From positions 4,415,126 to 4,479,125 of the forward strand of contig NW_006921532.1 of assembly GCF_000340215.1 (NCBI RefSeq): a DNA stretch of 64,000 nucleotides. The letters run 5' to 3'. Made by a program: the position numbers and the translations under genes. This document shows positions 19,139-31,899 of this stretch, one piece after another; within the stretch, counting starts at the first letter, position 1; each line of letters begins with the position of its first letter. The DNA comes from Pseudocercospora fijiensis CIRAD86. Lineage: Eukaryota > Ascomycota > Dothideomycetes > Mycosphaerellales > Mycosphaerellaceae. The notes below the pieces were generated by a model. That model saw only the letters and a list, made by a program, of their open reading frames with translations, was not told the origin of the DNA and searched no databases.

Positions 19139-19620
19139 TGCTGCCCGGCGACACAGCGACGTTACGCGTTACGCGTTACTCGTTACGCTCGTTACTCGCG
19201 ATACTTTTTTGGTGACGCCGAAGGCTGAAGGACGATAGGGGAGGATGACAAGCTCCCAGTGCGGTGCGCCTTGGAGGTGTCGGTGTCGGCAGTAGCGGAG
19301 GAGTTGAAACAGTGAGGTCCAAGAGGCATGTCGATAGCGCGCATGCGAGTGTTCCTTTAAGGCGTATTCTATGCTCTTCCTCTTCACGTTCAGTGGTGTG
19401 CGTGTATCAGAATTGCGGGATTGGCAGTGAAACAGTGCATAATAGCAAAGCACGAGACACCGCCAGCGGCGTGCTGAGCTAGAGGCCGAGGCCGCACGGG
19501 GACGGGGACGAGATGAGACGAGCGTGTGGGAAACGAGTGAATGTAATAATGCTTCTTATTATGGCCCGACGGGCGTCTGCATGTGCGCGTGCGTGTGCAT
19601 CGTTCCGATTATTATTTAAT
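19139..19620. other. Unique DNA between the GAR-domain gene and the transposon island
   Basis: Normal base composition up to about 19550, then a gradual change to TpA-rich sequence. Promoter of the GAR-domain gene. A GT/GC-rich stretch (about 19570-19600) precedes the island. No gene. Confidence 0.55.
19164..19176. promoter_or_regulatory. Two MCB-like ACGCGT boxes upstream of the GAR-domain gene
   Basis: ACGCGT at 19164-19169 and 19171-19176, 26-38 bp upstream of the minus-strand ATG at 19138, inside a GTTACGCG/GTTACTCG short repeat (19161-19198). ACGCGT is the Mlu cell-cycle box bound by MBF in yeasts. G1/S control of a cytoskeletal gene would make sense but is inferred. The closeness to the ATG suggests a very short leader or placement in the leader. 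Confidence 0.35.
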
Positions 19621-20849
19621 TATGCTTGGATGTTAGAGAATTTTAGCGGCTAGTGGAGCTAGTGCGTAAGTCAGTTTTCGAGTTAGTTTCTAGTAGATAT
19701 CCGGATCTAAGAAGTGTCGATATTGCTAGCTAAAATAGGCCTTCCGTAGATACTAGGGTCTCTAACTTTATATCGTTAAAACTTAATAGTATAGGGCCTA
19801 TTCTCGATAAAAGGAGGTGTTATAGCCGTTACTATAGGTGTCTATTTAACTATCTAACTAATCTATCTCTTATATTGCTTAAGCTCTTTAAAATAGCCTA
19901 TCTCTTACCTATTTCTATAACGTATTAACTACGATAGTCGCTATTTAGTCTATTAACCGAGGGTAGCTTTTTAAAGGCTGCTAAATACGACTAGGTATAG
20001 CCTTTCGTATCTAATATATAGGAGGAAAAGCCTATAGCTCGTTCGAAGGATAGGTTAACGAGAAGGTCTATCGGTTATTATCGTTATCGTCGCGACTTTA
20101 ATTATAGTCGTAACGACTCGGAGAGTATTCGCAAGATAGAATACAATAAGCTACCGTATAACGCTTCGATCGCGGTAATTGCGTTATTTAATAAAGGTAT
20201 AGATAAGCCGTATAGATACAAGATTGCTCGTAGAAGTCGTAACTCGGCGGTAGAAGGTAACTATATTTATAGTTATATACTAGACTATATAGACGTCCGA
20301 TCGGCTTCTAATAGCCTCTAGGTTGTTATAGAAGGCCTAATAGATTAGTATAATTATAATACAGCCTATATATTCTACCTATTAAAAGAGGGACCTAATA
20401 TACCTCGCCTAGCGATTATTAGAGCGCACTAGGCTAAAAAAGGTGTTATTACGTAGTCTGCAAAGAAGGATAAGAAGCGAGTTACTTAAGCTAATAAGGG
20501 CAATATAAAGCTATAGCTAGATAACCTTAACTGTAACCTTAGCCCTCTTACGGACGATATAACCGGTATAGGACTCTCCTACGAGGCTATATTAGTCCGT
20601 ATTAATAGTGTTCTTTATAAAAGAGTCGTCTAGTAGAGTGCTTAGCAGCGAGAGATGCTTAATAGCGGTGTTAGTAGAGATATAGGTAGATATTTCCTCG
20701 ACTTCCGGTACCTTAGGCAATTTAGCTTATACCTAAGGCATTAGCTCCCGCTTCCTAATATTCGACTAACTATCTATATACAGTTATTTCTATTCGACGC
20801 GACTTATAAAACGAGCGACAACGACTTCTATCTATTTATAGTCTATATC

Positions 20850-20981
20850 TATTACGGTAGCTGTAAGCTAGCCTATAAGGCATACCTTCCGTAGGCGTAC
20901 GAGGTATATATACCTTCCGATAGGGACCTAGAGAGATAGACAATACATTAACCTAGCCGACTACCTTGTTCCTTCGTAACA
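20850..20981 (+). repeat. 5' LTR of the TRIM-like element
   Basis: 132 bp. It differs from the 3' LTR at nine sites by hand alignment. All but one are CpA/TpG versus TpA; the other is a CpG-type change. Confidence 0.88.
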
Positions 20982-21389
20982 ATTAGTAGTACTACTAGGT
21001 TAAGAACCTTTCAATTCGTTAAGCGTACCGAATACGCGAGACGAACGATATATAAAAAATAGCTCTCCGAATATATAAAAAACAGCCCTCCGAATAGAAG
21101 AACTTCTATATAAAAACAATAACAATAACGAGAACCGCCCTCTCCGCGTACGCTACGACGCATACCGGAATAAGCAGCCTACGGTACGCTACCGAGAAAG
21201 ACGCCTAAATAGCCCTTACTATACGCGACTATCTCTAAGCCGGATAATAGTAGGAATAGCGGAATAGCTATAAGAACAAGATATATACTATCCGGCGCTA
21301 CTTAAGGCGCTACAATAGCGACGTATAGTACTATAATAGAGACCGAGGCTATAATAGCAAGACTAGCTACTATAGATCGAGTAGGTCGA

Positions 21390-22185
21390 AGAGTTAGATA
21401 AGTACTAGGTATATAAACTCGAGTAGCCGTACTAGCTAGACGACCTTAACGACCTATACGAGCCTAGCCGGCAGTATAAGCCTAAGCAGCTATACGGGCC
21501 TAAGTAGCCTAACGAGCTGTACGAGAACGAGCCGGACTAGCAGTATAAACCTAGGTAGGGGTACGAGCTCGACGAACTATAGGCTAAAGAGCCGTACGAG
21601 CCTAACGAGCTTAACGACCTATACGAGCCTAGCCGGCGGTATAAGCCTAAGTAGCTATATAGGCCTAAGCAGCCTAGCGAATCTAAGCGGTCCGATACGT
21701 ATACGACTAAAGAGCCGTATAAGAACGAGCTAGATTAGCAGTATAAACCTAAGTAGGAGTACGAGCTTAACGAGCCGTACGAGCCCGATAAAGAGCAGTA
21801 CGAGCTTAACGAGCCGTACGAGCCTAACGAGCTAGATACACTTAAGAACGCGACTAGCGAGCGCGCGACGACTAGACAGCCTAACGGGCTTAAAGAGCCT
21901 AGTAAGCCTAAAGAGCCTAGATAGCCTAGCGGGCTTAAAGAGTAGTACGAGCCTAAAGGGCCTAGCGAGCCTAACGAGCACTACGAGCCTAATAAATAGC
22001 ATAACGAGCTTAACGAGCCGTACGGGCCTAACGAGCTTAACGAACCGTACGAGCCTAACGGGCTTTAAGAGTAGTACGAGCTTAACGAGCTATACGAGCC
22101 TAACGAGCCGTACGAGCCTAACGAGCCGTACGAGCCGTACGAGCCTAAGTAGCGATACTAGCCTAAAGGATACGATACGACTAAG
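21390..22185 (+). repeat. Degenerate GAGCCTAACGAGCCGTAC minisatellite
   Basis: About 0.8 kb of imperfect 9/18-bp units inside the TRIM-like element. In one frame they would read as Glu-Pro-Asn-Glu-Pro-Tyr hexapeptides interrupted by TAG stops. The unit changes irregularly to GAGCTTAAC, CGGTATAAG and CGGGCC variants. Confidence 0.8.
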
Positions 22186-22474
22186 CCTAAGAGGACGGAC
22201 AAGCCTCTTCTACGCGCGAGGAAGACCCCCTATTATATACGCTAGAATAGCCGTTAGCGCCTAAATAGCCGTTACCGCCCGAATAGCCGTTAGCGCTATA
22301 ACGGATAGCGCTTCTATTACTAAATAACGACTTCCGAGACTATAGATATCGCTATAGTAGTACGGCCGCGACGACTCGTACGGAGATAACGTACGGAGAC
22401 AACAAGGATATAGCGATATAATGCTTATATAAGCGACCTAGTATATCGCCTTTGTTCTGTTTAGATAGGGGTAT

Positions 22475-22606
22475 TGTTACGGCAGCTACAAGCTAGCCTA
22501 TAAGGCATACCTTCCGTAGGCGTACGAGGTATATATACCTTCTAATAGGGACCTAGAGAGATAGACAATATATTAACCTAGCCGACTACCTTATTCCTTC
22601 GTAATA
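22475..22606 (+). repeat. 3' LTR of the TRIM-like element
   Basis: 132 bp, keeps the TG start (TGTTACGG). Followed by target duplication ATATC. Confidence 0.88.
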
Positions 22607-23332
22607 ATATCCGTAATTTATTTAGCTCTTAGATACCCGGAGGCTATATACTACTATAGAGTTAGCGAGTAAAGGTAATTAAAGCCGGCCTTTAGGTCCT
22701 AAGGAAATAGGCACCTTAGTAGAAGCTAAAGATAGCTCTTATAGACGACTCGGTATAAGAATAGCGGGCTATTCGACTAGCCTACGAAGAGATTACAATA
22801 TATCTCTACTAACGATACGCGAAAGAGACCTTCCTCTAACACTTTCCTAAGAAGCTATATCCGCAGGTTTAGCGACTATTCTTATACGCTATATACTACG
22901 CCTATAGCGAGACGGAGGTTTAAGAGACAGTAGACAATATAGCAACGGAGCTACGTAAGAAGCAGGCTTTAGACAAACAGGTCTAATATCTCCTAAATAA
23001 CTAGCGTAAAAAGTTATATTTATAGGCGACTTAGGTATAGTTAGAAAACCCTCTCCTTATATAGATCCGGACGACTTCGCTATTAGAAGGATATTATAAC
23101 GCTATTAAATACGATAATAAGAAGGCGATAGTCTAGCTATCTATATATAGCACTATTGTCGAGCTAATAAGGATTAACGCTTAGCTGCTTTATAAGGCGG
23201 ACCTATAACTATATAGGATTATAAAGGGCACTTAATATTAGAGGATTAAATAGATGCTATTCTTCGAGAAGCTACAGCTACCGGCTACTTAAGACTACGT
23301 TAGGAAGCAATTGTCGATTGCTAAAGAATATA

Positions 23333-23348
23333 GATAGATAGATAGATA
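23333..23348. repeat. (TAGA)n tail of the LINE
   Basis: Four GATA/TAGA units directly after the target duplication; on the element's own strand a TCTA-repeat 3' tail, as in I-type LINEs that end in short microsatellites. Confidence 0.75.
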
Positions 23349-23539
23349 TTTCATTTGCCTATTGTAGTGCCTTTCGGCCTATATAGGTCTGTTTCTATAT
23401 ATTGTTTTAGGTAGGAAACCAACTTAGTTAGTAAAAACCTCCCTCCTGTCCTATTTATAAGTGTTAATCTTCCTCGTTTCCTTGTTTTCCTTCCTCTAGG
23501 GTATACTAGTGTTATAGTTGTTACCTTCTAACTACCTTG

Positions 23540-26500
23540 CCTGCTGCCTTGCCCTTCTTTCCCCCTCTTCTTTCCTCCTTCTTATCTACTCTTTAGTTTC
23601 CCTTACTAGTACGAATTATTATATAAATCCCTATTTAATGATCTACTTTACTATCCTCTTTAGGTCTTCTTTGCTCTAGATTAGCTTGTCGTATTCCCTT
23701 TCTATTGCTTTTAGTCTCTAATTACTTCTGCCTTCTAACTATTAAGGGCAGACTAGTAGTATATGCTTAGGGTTCTAAGATTGGTAGCTATATTAGTAAG
23801 CTCTGTTTTCAATTCCTAGGACGTTTCTTCTAAATAGGTAAGATCTAAGTCTAATATGTTCAGATCTAATTTAGATAGCTAGGCTTGCCTCGGCCCTATT
23901 TAGGTCCTTATAGAGCTAGTAGTTATGTTAACCAAATTTAATCAGTGCCTTTAGGGTTCCTAGTCTAACTTGTATTTTGTTCTATTCCTGCTCCTATAGG
24001 TATCTAGCAATTAATTCTGCTAGGCTTTGTTTCTCCCCTTTTAGCTTGTCTTCCTTTAGCCTTATGTTTGGTCCCTAAAGCCTTTTCTCTAGCATTTCTC
24101 TTGTTAAGACTCTATATTGCTCTAGGTCTTTAACTTTCTAAGGAGTTATTTGTAGTCTATCTCGCCTCCTAGTCCTAATATACTAGGCTTTTATCTTGTC
24201 TAGTGCCTTTTAGATAGTCTATTAGGCTAGGTATTCTATTGTCTTTGCTGTATATTGGTGTCTTAGTCCCTTAAAGTATTATTTAACTAGTAGGATCCCT
24301 AACTCTATTTCTACTACCCTTGTTAGTATAGTTTTGTATGCTCCTAGGATTTTCTTTAGGCTTTGGGTTTAGGACCTACTAACTAGTTGCTTAATCCTCT
24401 TTAGTGTTTTTTCCTAGGCTATCTATATCTGTGCTCTATATAGCATTGCTAGCTTGACAATTGCTTTGTATATAACTTTAGCTTTCTCGAATATAGCCCC
24501 CTATATAGAGGCTATAAGCCTATTAATGGATTGTATATTAGCATCTGCCCTCTGCTTTGCCTTCTTTACTTATAGTCCCTAATTCAGTTTTAGATCTAGC
24601 TAGATCCCTAGTACCCTAAGCTCTGTTAATAGTTGGGTTTCAAAGCCTTAGATAGTAATTGATTGCTTTATATTATAGGTTGATTTAGCCCTACTAAAGT
24701 AGATAAGCTAGTATTTTTCTAGGGCGAATTTTGCTCTATGCCTCCTTACCTATTTTTTATACTCCTAGTACTTCTCTTCTAGGATCTTACAGTTGGTTTC
24801 TGTTGTCTTAGACTAGGCTAGGATGTTTGTGTTATCTATAAACCCTAATACTAATATGTTTTTTAATTCTAGGAGTAGAAGTAAGTCTACTACGAAGATA
24901 AGGAAGAGGATTAGGGAGAGTGTTAATCCTTAGGGGATTCCCTTTTTAGTTAGCATTAGGTCTGATTTGAATTTGCCTAGAATAAGCTGTATTAATCTTT
25001 CCTATAGGAAGGACTAGATAAATTGGACTATCCAGTTTAGTATAGCTTTCTATTTAAGTATATATAGGAGCCTTTTATAGGAGATATTGTTAAAGGCTCC
25101 TAAGATATTAAGGGAGAGGAGGGTTACTACCTAGTTTTAACTATAGTACTAGATATGCTTAATCTGTTCTATAATTAGTTCTATAGCTATTAGTGTTAAC
25201 CTCTTCTTTCTTCCTCCTATCTAGCCTTTAGGAAGGATATTCCTTTCCTCGGTAAAGGTTGTTAGCCTTTTAGCGACAATTTTTTCTAGCACCTTGCTTA
25301 TTATATTGAGTAGGGCTATTAGTCTATAGGCCTTAAGCTGTATATAGTCTTCCTTCTAGGGCTTCCTTAGCACTACTGTTAGGGACTTCCTAAATAGTCT
25401 TAGGTAGTATCCTAGTACTAGGCTTTATGAAAAGATATTAGCTAGTACTAGGGCTAGCCCCTTCCTATATGCTTTTAGAAGTTTGTTATAGATCTTGTCT
25501 TCTCCTAGTACCTTATTACCTAGAATTTTCTTTAGGATCCTTTCAATAGTTTCGGGTTTGACCTAGGTGTCTCTTAGTATGCTTAGTAGTAGAGTCTCTT
25601 GTTCTTTCTCCTTTATATCTAATAGGTTTGCTTGTACTTTTCTATAGAAGAAGTGTTGGCCTAGGGCTCTTGCTTTCCCTTCTATTATAGTCTATATTTA
25701 TCCTTATTGGTCTATAATGTCTAGGAATTGTAGTAGTATATCCTTATCCTATTTAGGTCTCCTTACCTATTTAGCTATCCTCTATATCTCCTCTAGTTTC
25801 TTTATAATTATTCCTATTATAGATCTCTATTCTTGTATCTTGTCTTTCTTAATCTGGATCTTCTTTTCCTAGTAGGCTTTATTATAGTTGTCCTATGCTT
25901 CCTAGGTATAGGTTTATATCTACTGCCTCCTAGCCTTCCTTGCTGCTTTAACCTTCTTTATATACTTACTAGTCTAGTATAGTTACTAGTATAGTGAATG
26001 TTTCTTTGCTAGGGTATACTTTCTAGCTACCTGTTTTAGGATTCCTATTAGTTCTTCTACTACCTTATTAATATCCTCTAGCCTTAGTAGGTGCTTTGTT
26101 AAGAGTTCCTCTAGTTTTAGGTCCCTTTCTAGTTCCTCCCTAATCCTGCCCTATTAGGCACCTTTCTAGTTGAGCTTCTCCTCTAGTTCCCTTTCCTAAT
26201 TAGCTTAGACATTTAGCTTAATCTGTACCGGGAAGTAGTCTAATAATTCTTCTAGTTCCTAGTTAACCCTGCATCTTGTAATCCTGTTCCTAATCTAATA
26301 TAATATAAAGTATAGGTCTAGTGTACTACTGCTTCCTCTTGCTTCCTAAGTAACTAGTCCCTTTAGGGTAACAATTTCTATTCCTTCTCTCTCTAATATA
26401 TTAATTAGTCTTCCTACTAGGAAGTGGTAAGCTAGGGTAAAGTCTAAGCCCTAGAGGGGGTAGTAGAGGTTGAAATCCCTAAGTAGGATTCAGTAGGTAT

Positions 26501-26915
26501 TCCCCTAGATAACTCTAGGTAGTCTTTCTAGGGTTTTCAGTTAGGTACTGCTTCTCAAGTCTAGTAGCAGGTTGTATATATAGTGGACTTAGAGTATACC
26601 TTAGGATATCTCTACTTAAACTGATATTAGGTCCCTATCCTCCTACAGTATAGCCTGCTAGGTTTCTGTATCTATCTCCTTGCTAATATAGATGCATGTC
26701 CTTAGGGCTCCCTAGTTGTAGATAATTAGGTAGTATCTTAGGTCTTTAACTGTTGCTAGTCTCTTTATATATAGGTTTAGCTAGGGCTCTTAGATTGCAA
26801 TAATGTAATGTTCTTTTAGGTTTAGTACTTAAAGGAAGCTCCTCTATACCTTGTCTTTGCTCTTATTAACATTGTACTATATAATATTTAGTAATGTTGC
26901 AATGTTTATTAGGTT
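23540..26915 (-). pseudogene. LINE ORF2 relic: AP endonuclease and reverse transcriptase
   Basis: Minus-strand reading, TAG taken as mutated Trp/Gln. The endonuclease starts NII*YNVNKSKDKV and AIQEPWLNLY (about 26890-26790), then RDFNLYYPL*G (GDFN..HP.WG box) and SSSTLDLYF. Reverse transcriptase blocks are YRPIALLNIISKVLEKIVAK (about 25330), GIP*GLTLSLILFLIF (about 24940-24895) and GFIDNTNILA (about 24850-24820), the catalytic F-x-DD box with its second Asp changed to Asn. The C-terminus has a Cys/His cluster NPKHILLVCP (about 23770-23740) as in Tad/I elements. No clear RNase H recognised. Confidence 0.75.
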
Positions 26916-27407
26916 TTATCTATATTATTTCCCTATAAGTTTTCCTTTAGTCTTCCCTTACTTTAGACTAACATTTAACTAAGCTTTGTCTGCCCTGCTT
27001 CCTTTCCTATAATATTAAGGTATCTTAGTCTCCCTAGTTGCTAGTGACTCTCTTATATTAGTAAGGCCCTAAATATAAACCTATTATCTTGCCTAGACCT
27101 CTTTTATAGCACTTAGCTAGGTTGCTTCTATACCTAGCTGCCCTAGCTTGTTGTGTATCTTTTTAGTATATTGATCCTAGCTTCCTTTGCCTTCCTAGCT
27201 GCCTATATTCTTACTAGGTATTCCTTCGCCTAAGAGGGGTGTCTTTTAGTATAGTATACATATCTTGCTTCTCCCTTATATACTTTGTATTCTTTAACCT
27301 AGTAATCCCCTATATAATAGGAGTAGGTATTAGTTATCTTTGTACACTTAGCTACTAAGTGTCTATAGTGTTAGCATTTGAAGCACTGCATTATCCTATA
27401 GTTGCTT

Positions 27408-27587
27408 TGTTAAGGCACGTAATTAAGCGAGGAAACAACTCAATTGCGTACGAATCTACGAAGAGGTTGAAGGCCCTAGAGGCCTATATCCTCGTTGCTA
27501 CGGCGACTGTTTGCCTTAGCAAACAGAGCAAGTGAATGAACCTTTGTCTAAGGCAGCTATAGTGTATAAGGGTAGCTAGCCGTAACA
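27408..27587 (-). repeat. Gypsy-1 3' LTR
   Basis: 180 bp. Differs from the partner at five positions by hand alignment, all CpA/TpG versus TpA. Confidence 0.93.
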
Positions 27588-27602
27588 GTACCCCCCCCCC
27601 TC
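27588..27602 (-). other. Gypsy-1 polypurine tract
   Basis: GTA then ten C on the plus strand: a G10 purine tract three bases from the 3' LTR on the element's strand. Expected primer site for plus-strand DNA synthesis. Confidence 0.7.
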
Positions 27603-28099
27603 TAAACGTATAGTCCCTTATAAGTACCTATTTCTATCTGCTATAACGTCCGTGTCTAACTTCGTATCTAAATCCTTTACCGCAGTACGCTCGCTCGATA
27701 TAACATAGCTAGTACTATTAATGTCTTGTACGCTAGCAGACCGGGTCTAATCGTCCTCGTAGTCGCTAAGGTCCTCTCGCTTATACGGCTTACCCTTAAC
27801 CTTCCTATCTAAAGTAGGCTCGCGCTATATATACAATTCAACCGGCTAGTAAGCGACTGTATGTATATAGGATAATATAGTAACAGGTAACTTGTTAGAC
27901 ACGCGAGAGGTTTTAGAGGCTAGGCGTAACTTATTAGAGGCTTCGCTTAAGGTTATCTCTATAAGTAGCAAGCTACGCTCGGTTGCGCTGTCCGCTAGTA
28001 GTACCGTCGTCGCAGAGGTAATTCTAGAAGCATTAGTAGTGTCTTAATCTACTTGCTCGAACGGTATCTAACTAGGCGGTAGTTCGAAGCTAGCTTAAA

Positions 28100-31000
28100 T
28101 AGACTTCTTAGGATACTTATAGTAAAAGTCTACAATAGCGGCGGCTATATTAGGCAAGACATTGCTAGCGGGCTCCTAAGTCACATCGTCCTCGGTAACT
28201 CTAAACCCCTTCTATTTAACCTAATATAGCACTTCTAGCATTGTCCGCTTGCGTCCTTTAGGCTTGCGGCCCTTCGGTTTAGGTTAGTAGGAGTCGAGTA
28301 TCTTATCGACGACGCATTCTTCGCGTTCTTCGCCTGCCTCGTTAATAGCGGTAATCGGCGGTAGCGGAGGCTCGTATTAGCTAGGCAGCGGTAGAAGCTT
28401 CTCGTCCTGCGCGGGTATTAGTAGAGATATATAGAAGCAGTTATCGAGCGCCGAAAGCGAGGCGGGAAGGTCGAGTCGGAAGGATAACTTCTCTAGTATA
28501 ATCTTAGTAATAGCGTAGGGACTAGCAAACTTGTAATTAAGCTTCTTAGAGGGCCGTATTATACGGAAGTTCTTCGTACTAAGGTACACCTTGTCTCCGA
28601 TATTATAAAGCGGAGCGAGGTTACGGCTAGAATTTAAAGCTTTAGCTTACGTATACTAAGCAAGGGCCAACTAGTGACGTAAATATATATAAAGGTTATA
28701 TATAGCTCGTACGAAGTTCTCGGCGGCTTCTACTAATAGCTTCTACGGCGTAGTCTTTATATCTCGAAGAGTAGCTTCTCGTAAGGCCTTCGGAGAGTTA
28801 AGATAGCGTAGGTTCCGGCCGGTATTAGCGAAGAACGGACTCACGCCCGTAGATTCGTAAACATAGTTGTTTATAGCAAATTTAGCTATAGGTAGCTATT
28901 CTACCTAGTTATCTTAGGCTTAGTCGATAAAGGCGCGTAGATACTGTTCTATAGTTTAGTTCGTCCTCTCCGACTATCTATTAGTTTCGGGATAATAGGA
29001 CGACGACATTAACTGCTTAATGCCTAACAACTCGCAAATTAGTTTCTAAAGCAAGGAGATAAATTACGATCCTCGGTCCGAAGTAATACTATTACTAAGG
29101 CCGTAGCGGGAGAAGACTTCTTTTACGTAGAGTCTAGCGACGTTGTCCGCCTTTATAGATATAATAGGGATTAAGTAACATTCCTTAGTTAAACGGTCTA
29201 TAACAGTTATAATGTTGCGATATTCTACGCCTTCGGCGGTGCGACTTAGCGGCAAGTCTACTACAAAGTCGATAGCGATCTCTCTCTATACGTCGAAAGG
29301 AATCGGTATTAACTAGAGCAAGCCTTAGTACTGCTAGTAAGAAGCCTTAGTAGTTCGATAAGGGCGGCAGTTAGCGATATACCTCCGGATCTATTTGCCG
29401 ATTTGCGGCTAAAAGAACTCTCTAGCTACTAGATCGAATGTCTTAGACACTCCGGGGTGTCCTACTAGCGGAGGGTCGTATCTTTCTCGAATAATACGAG
29501 TCTTAAGGAGTCTATCTTCGGGAATCTATAAGCTGTAACCTCCGTACTTGTTCTTAACGAGTAGACGGTCGTCTTAGACTTAATAGTAAGCTAGGTTGAC
29601 CTTGGCTTGTCGTAGCAGGGCAGGCACATTTCCTAACTAGATATCTTTTACGGCTTAGCGCAGCGATAAGTCTTGCTAGTAGGCATTATCGATTAGTTTG
29701 TCGATTTCGGTAGACCTTGCTAGAATCTGCTAGGTCTCGGTTTAACTAATATAGATAACTTAGTAAGGCTTAATTAGGGTTTGTTGCTAGTGAATCACGC
29801 GAGGGTCGTTAGCGTTAGTAGGCACGTCTTGTTTCCTTCGTATTAAGCTGTTAGGTTTAGTTCCCTACTTGCTAAGTCTATACTTAATCTGAAAGTCAAA
29901 CTAAGACAGGAATTCTGCCTATCGAGCTTGTCGTCTATTAAGCTGCTTAGTAGTTATAAAAGTTTCTAGGTTCTTGTAATCTAAGAGTACTCTTATAGGC
30001 GGCCTACCCTCCCCTCCTTTAGAGGCAAGCTCGGATCGCTATTCCTCGAAAGATTTGATAATAGCTATTAGCTCTTTGTCGTAAATGTCGTAATTGCATT
30101 CTTATAGCGTAAGCTTCTTGCTAAAGAAGGCTACGGGTCTAAGGATGTCCTTATTATCGTATTAAGAAAGAACGCCGGAATTGACGTAGTCTAAAGAGTC
30201 TATCTCTACTACGGTACGCCTACCTAGTACGAAGTAAGCTAAGGTTGGCGCAGTCGTGAATTTTCGCTTAAGCAGCTTAAAGGCTGTTTAACATTCCAGA
30301 GTCTATTTAAACACTAGACACTTTAGAGTTTGCGTTAAGTCTGTTAATAGTTTAACGACCTATAAGTACCTAGAAATGAATCGTCGATAGAAGTTTGCAA
30401 AGCCTAGGAAGGAGAGGACTTCCTTTACATTCTCCGGGGCTTCCTATTCTAGAATATATTAAACTTTAGCAGGGTCTATCTTAATACCTTCGTAGGAGAT
30501 AATTAGACTAAGGTACTTAGTCTCTCGCATATAGAATTCGCACTTATCGATGTCGATAGTAAGGCTAGCATCGATTAGGGCCTAGAGTACCGTATTAACG
30601 TGCTCGATGTGCTCTTCTAGAGTGTCGCTAAAGATAAGAATGTTATCTAGATAGGCGGAGACAAAGTCGTCGAGCTATCGCTAGAGGATCTCGTTTACAA
30701 AGGACTAGAAGGTAGCGGGCCTATTGCATAGGCCGAATAGTAACACTAAGCTCTCGTACTAACTATAACGAGTAATAAAGGATGTTATCTATTCTTAACC
30801 TTCCTTTATACGAATCTTGTTAAACGCTGCAATTACGTTAAGCTTAGTAAAGAACTTCTTATTATATAGGCGGTTTAAGGTTTCCTTAATTAGTAGAATA
30901 GGATATCGGCTTTTCTCGGTCAACGCGTTAAGTCCTCGATAGTTAATACAAACGCGGAGCCCTCTACCTAGTTTCTTAACGACGATAGTAGGAGCTGCAT

Positions 31001-31800
31001 ATTCGGCGTAGCTTTTCTAAATGCGACCTTATAAACTTTGCTTATTAAGCTACTTCTTAACTGCATTATTCTCTATCTTAGACATGCCGTAGGCTCGTCT
31101 AAATAGTAGTCGTTAGCCATCCTTTAGTTTGATCTTATAATCGATACCGGGTCGGTAGGGTAGTAGAGTTTCCTTACCCTTCCTTTAGAAACTATAAGTA
31201 AGATGCCGGTATTTAGGCAGAAGCTTACTACGAGGGTTAAAGTCGGATTTACCTTGCATATAAATCTCGTAGTCTTTAGCGGAGATAGAATAGATAGAAG
31301 GAATAGTAGCGTTCTCCGACGAGGGCCAGATTACGTAGACCTTAGCGCCCGGTCGTTATGCTATTATAGTAATAGCGTAAGCAGAGATCTCTACTACTTC
31401 TAGATTAGGAGGCGGAGGAGGTTTAGGTATAGTAGATACCGAGTCGATAACTAGTAGGTGTACTAGTGTAATGCTAGTATAACAATTAAACAACTTAGGT
31501 CTATAATCGAGCTAGTCGCGATAGTTAATAGACTGCACTAAAACTAGCGTGCTTTCTATTAGACAGTTGCTAAGGCAATAGTCCGAGTTAAGGAGCAACG
31601 TGCCGGATTTCTAGTACACTATAGGTTTATGCGTTTCGAACTACGGCAAGCCGAGTACGATATCGTACTAAATATCGGCTACGTAATAGAGAATTTGTTC
31701 GTAGTGCCTATCTCTAGTAGTAACGTCGACTAAGGCTACGTACGTAACTCGCTACGCCGAAGCACTTCTATTAGCCAAGTTTAGCTAGCGTAACTATAAC
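28100..31800 (-). pseudogene. Gypsy-1 pol relic with chromodomain
   Basis: Minus strand. Reverse transcriptase YLDNILIFSDTLEEHIEHV (box at about 30653-30642; the second catalytic Asp is Asn). Integrase core PLSRTAEGVEYRNIITVIDR then LTKECYLIPI and SRYGLSNSITSDRGS (29255-29064). The C-terminal KNFRIIRPSKKLNYKFASPY segment (28589-28377) precedes a chromodomain, VVDKILDSY, then LY*VK*KGFRVTEDDVT*EPASN (about 28330-28150), with three stops at expected Trp/Gln sites. This places it with chromodomain Gypsy elements. Confidence 0.8.
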
Positions 31801-31899
31801 AAAGGAATACGAGGGATCTTGTGTTAGATAGTATAGGCGAGTTTAACAAAGTATAAGGTAGCAGCTATATTAGTAAGAGCTTCTGCTTTTCTATTAGAA

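Larger units (their letters stand above)
20850..22606 (+). mobile_element. Non-autonomous LTR element (TRIM/LARD-like), 1757 bp
   Basis: Two 132-bp direct repeats (20850-20981 and 22475-22606), starting TGTTACGGCAGC (TATTACGG in the left copy) and ending TTCGTAACA/TTCGTAATA, i.e. TG...CA before RIP. Flanked by an exact 5-bp duplication ATATC (20845-20849 and 22607-22611). A purine-rich AGATAGGGGTA abuts the right LTR, as a polypurine tract should. The 1.49-kb interior has no reverse transcriptase or integrase and is dominated by a degenerate minisatellite. It sits inside the MULE transposase frame. Confidence 0.88.
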
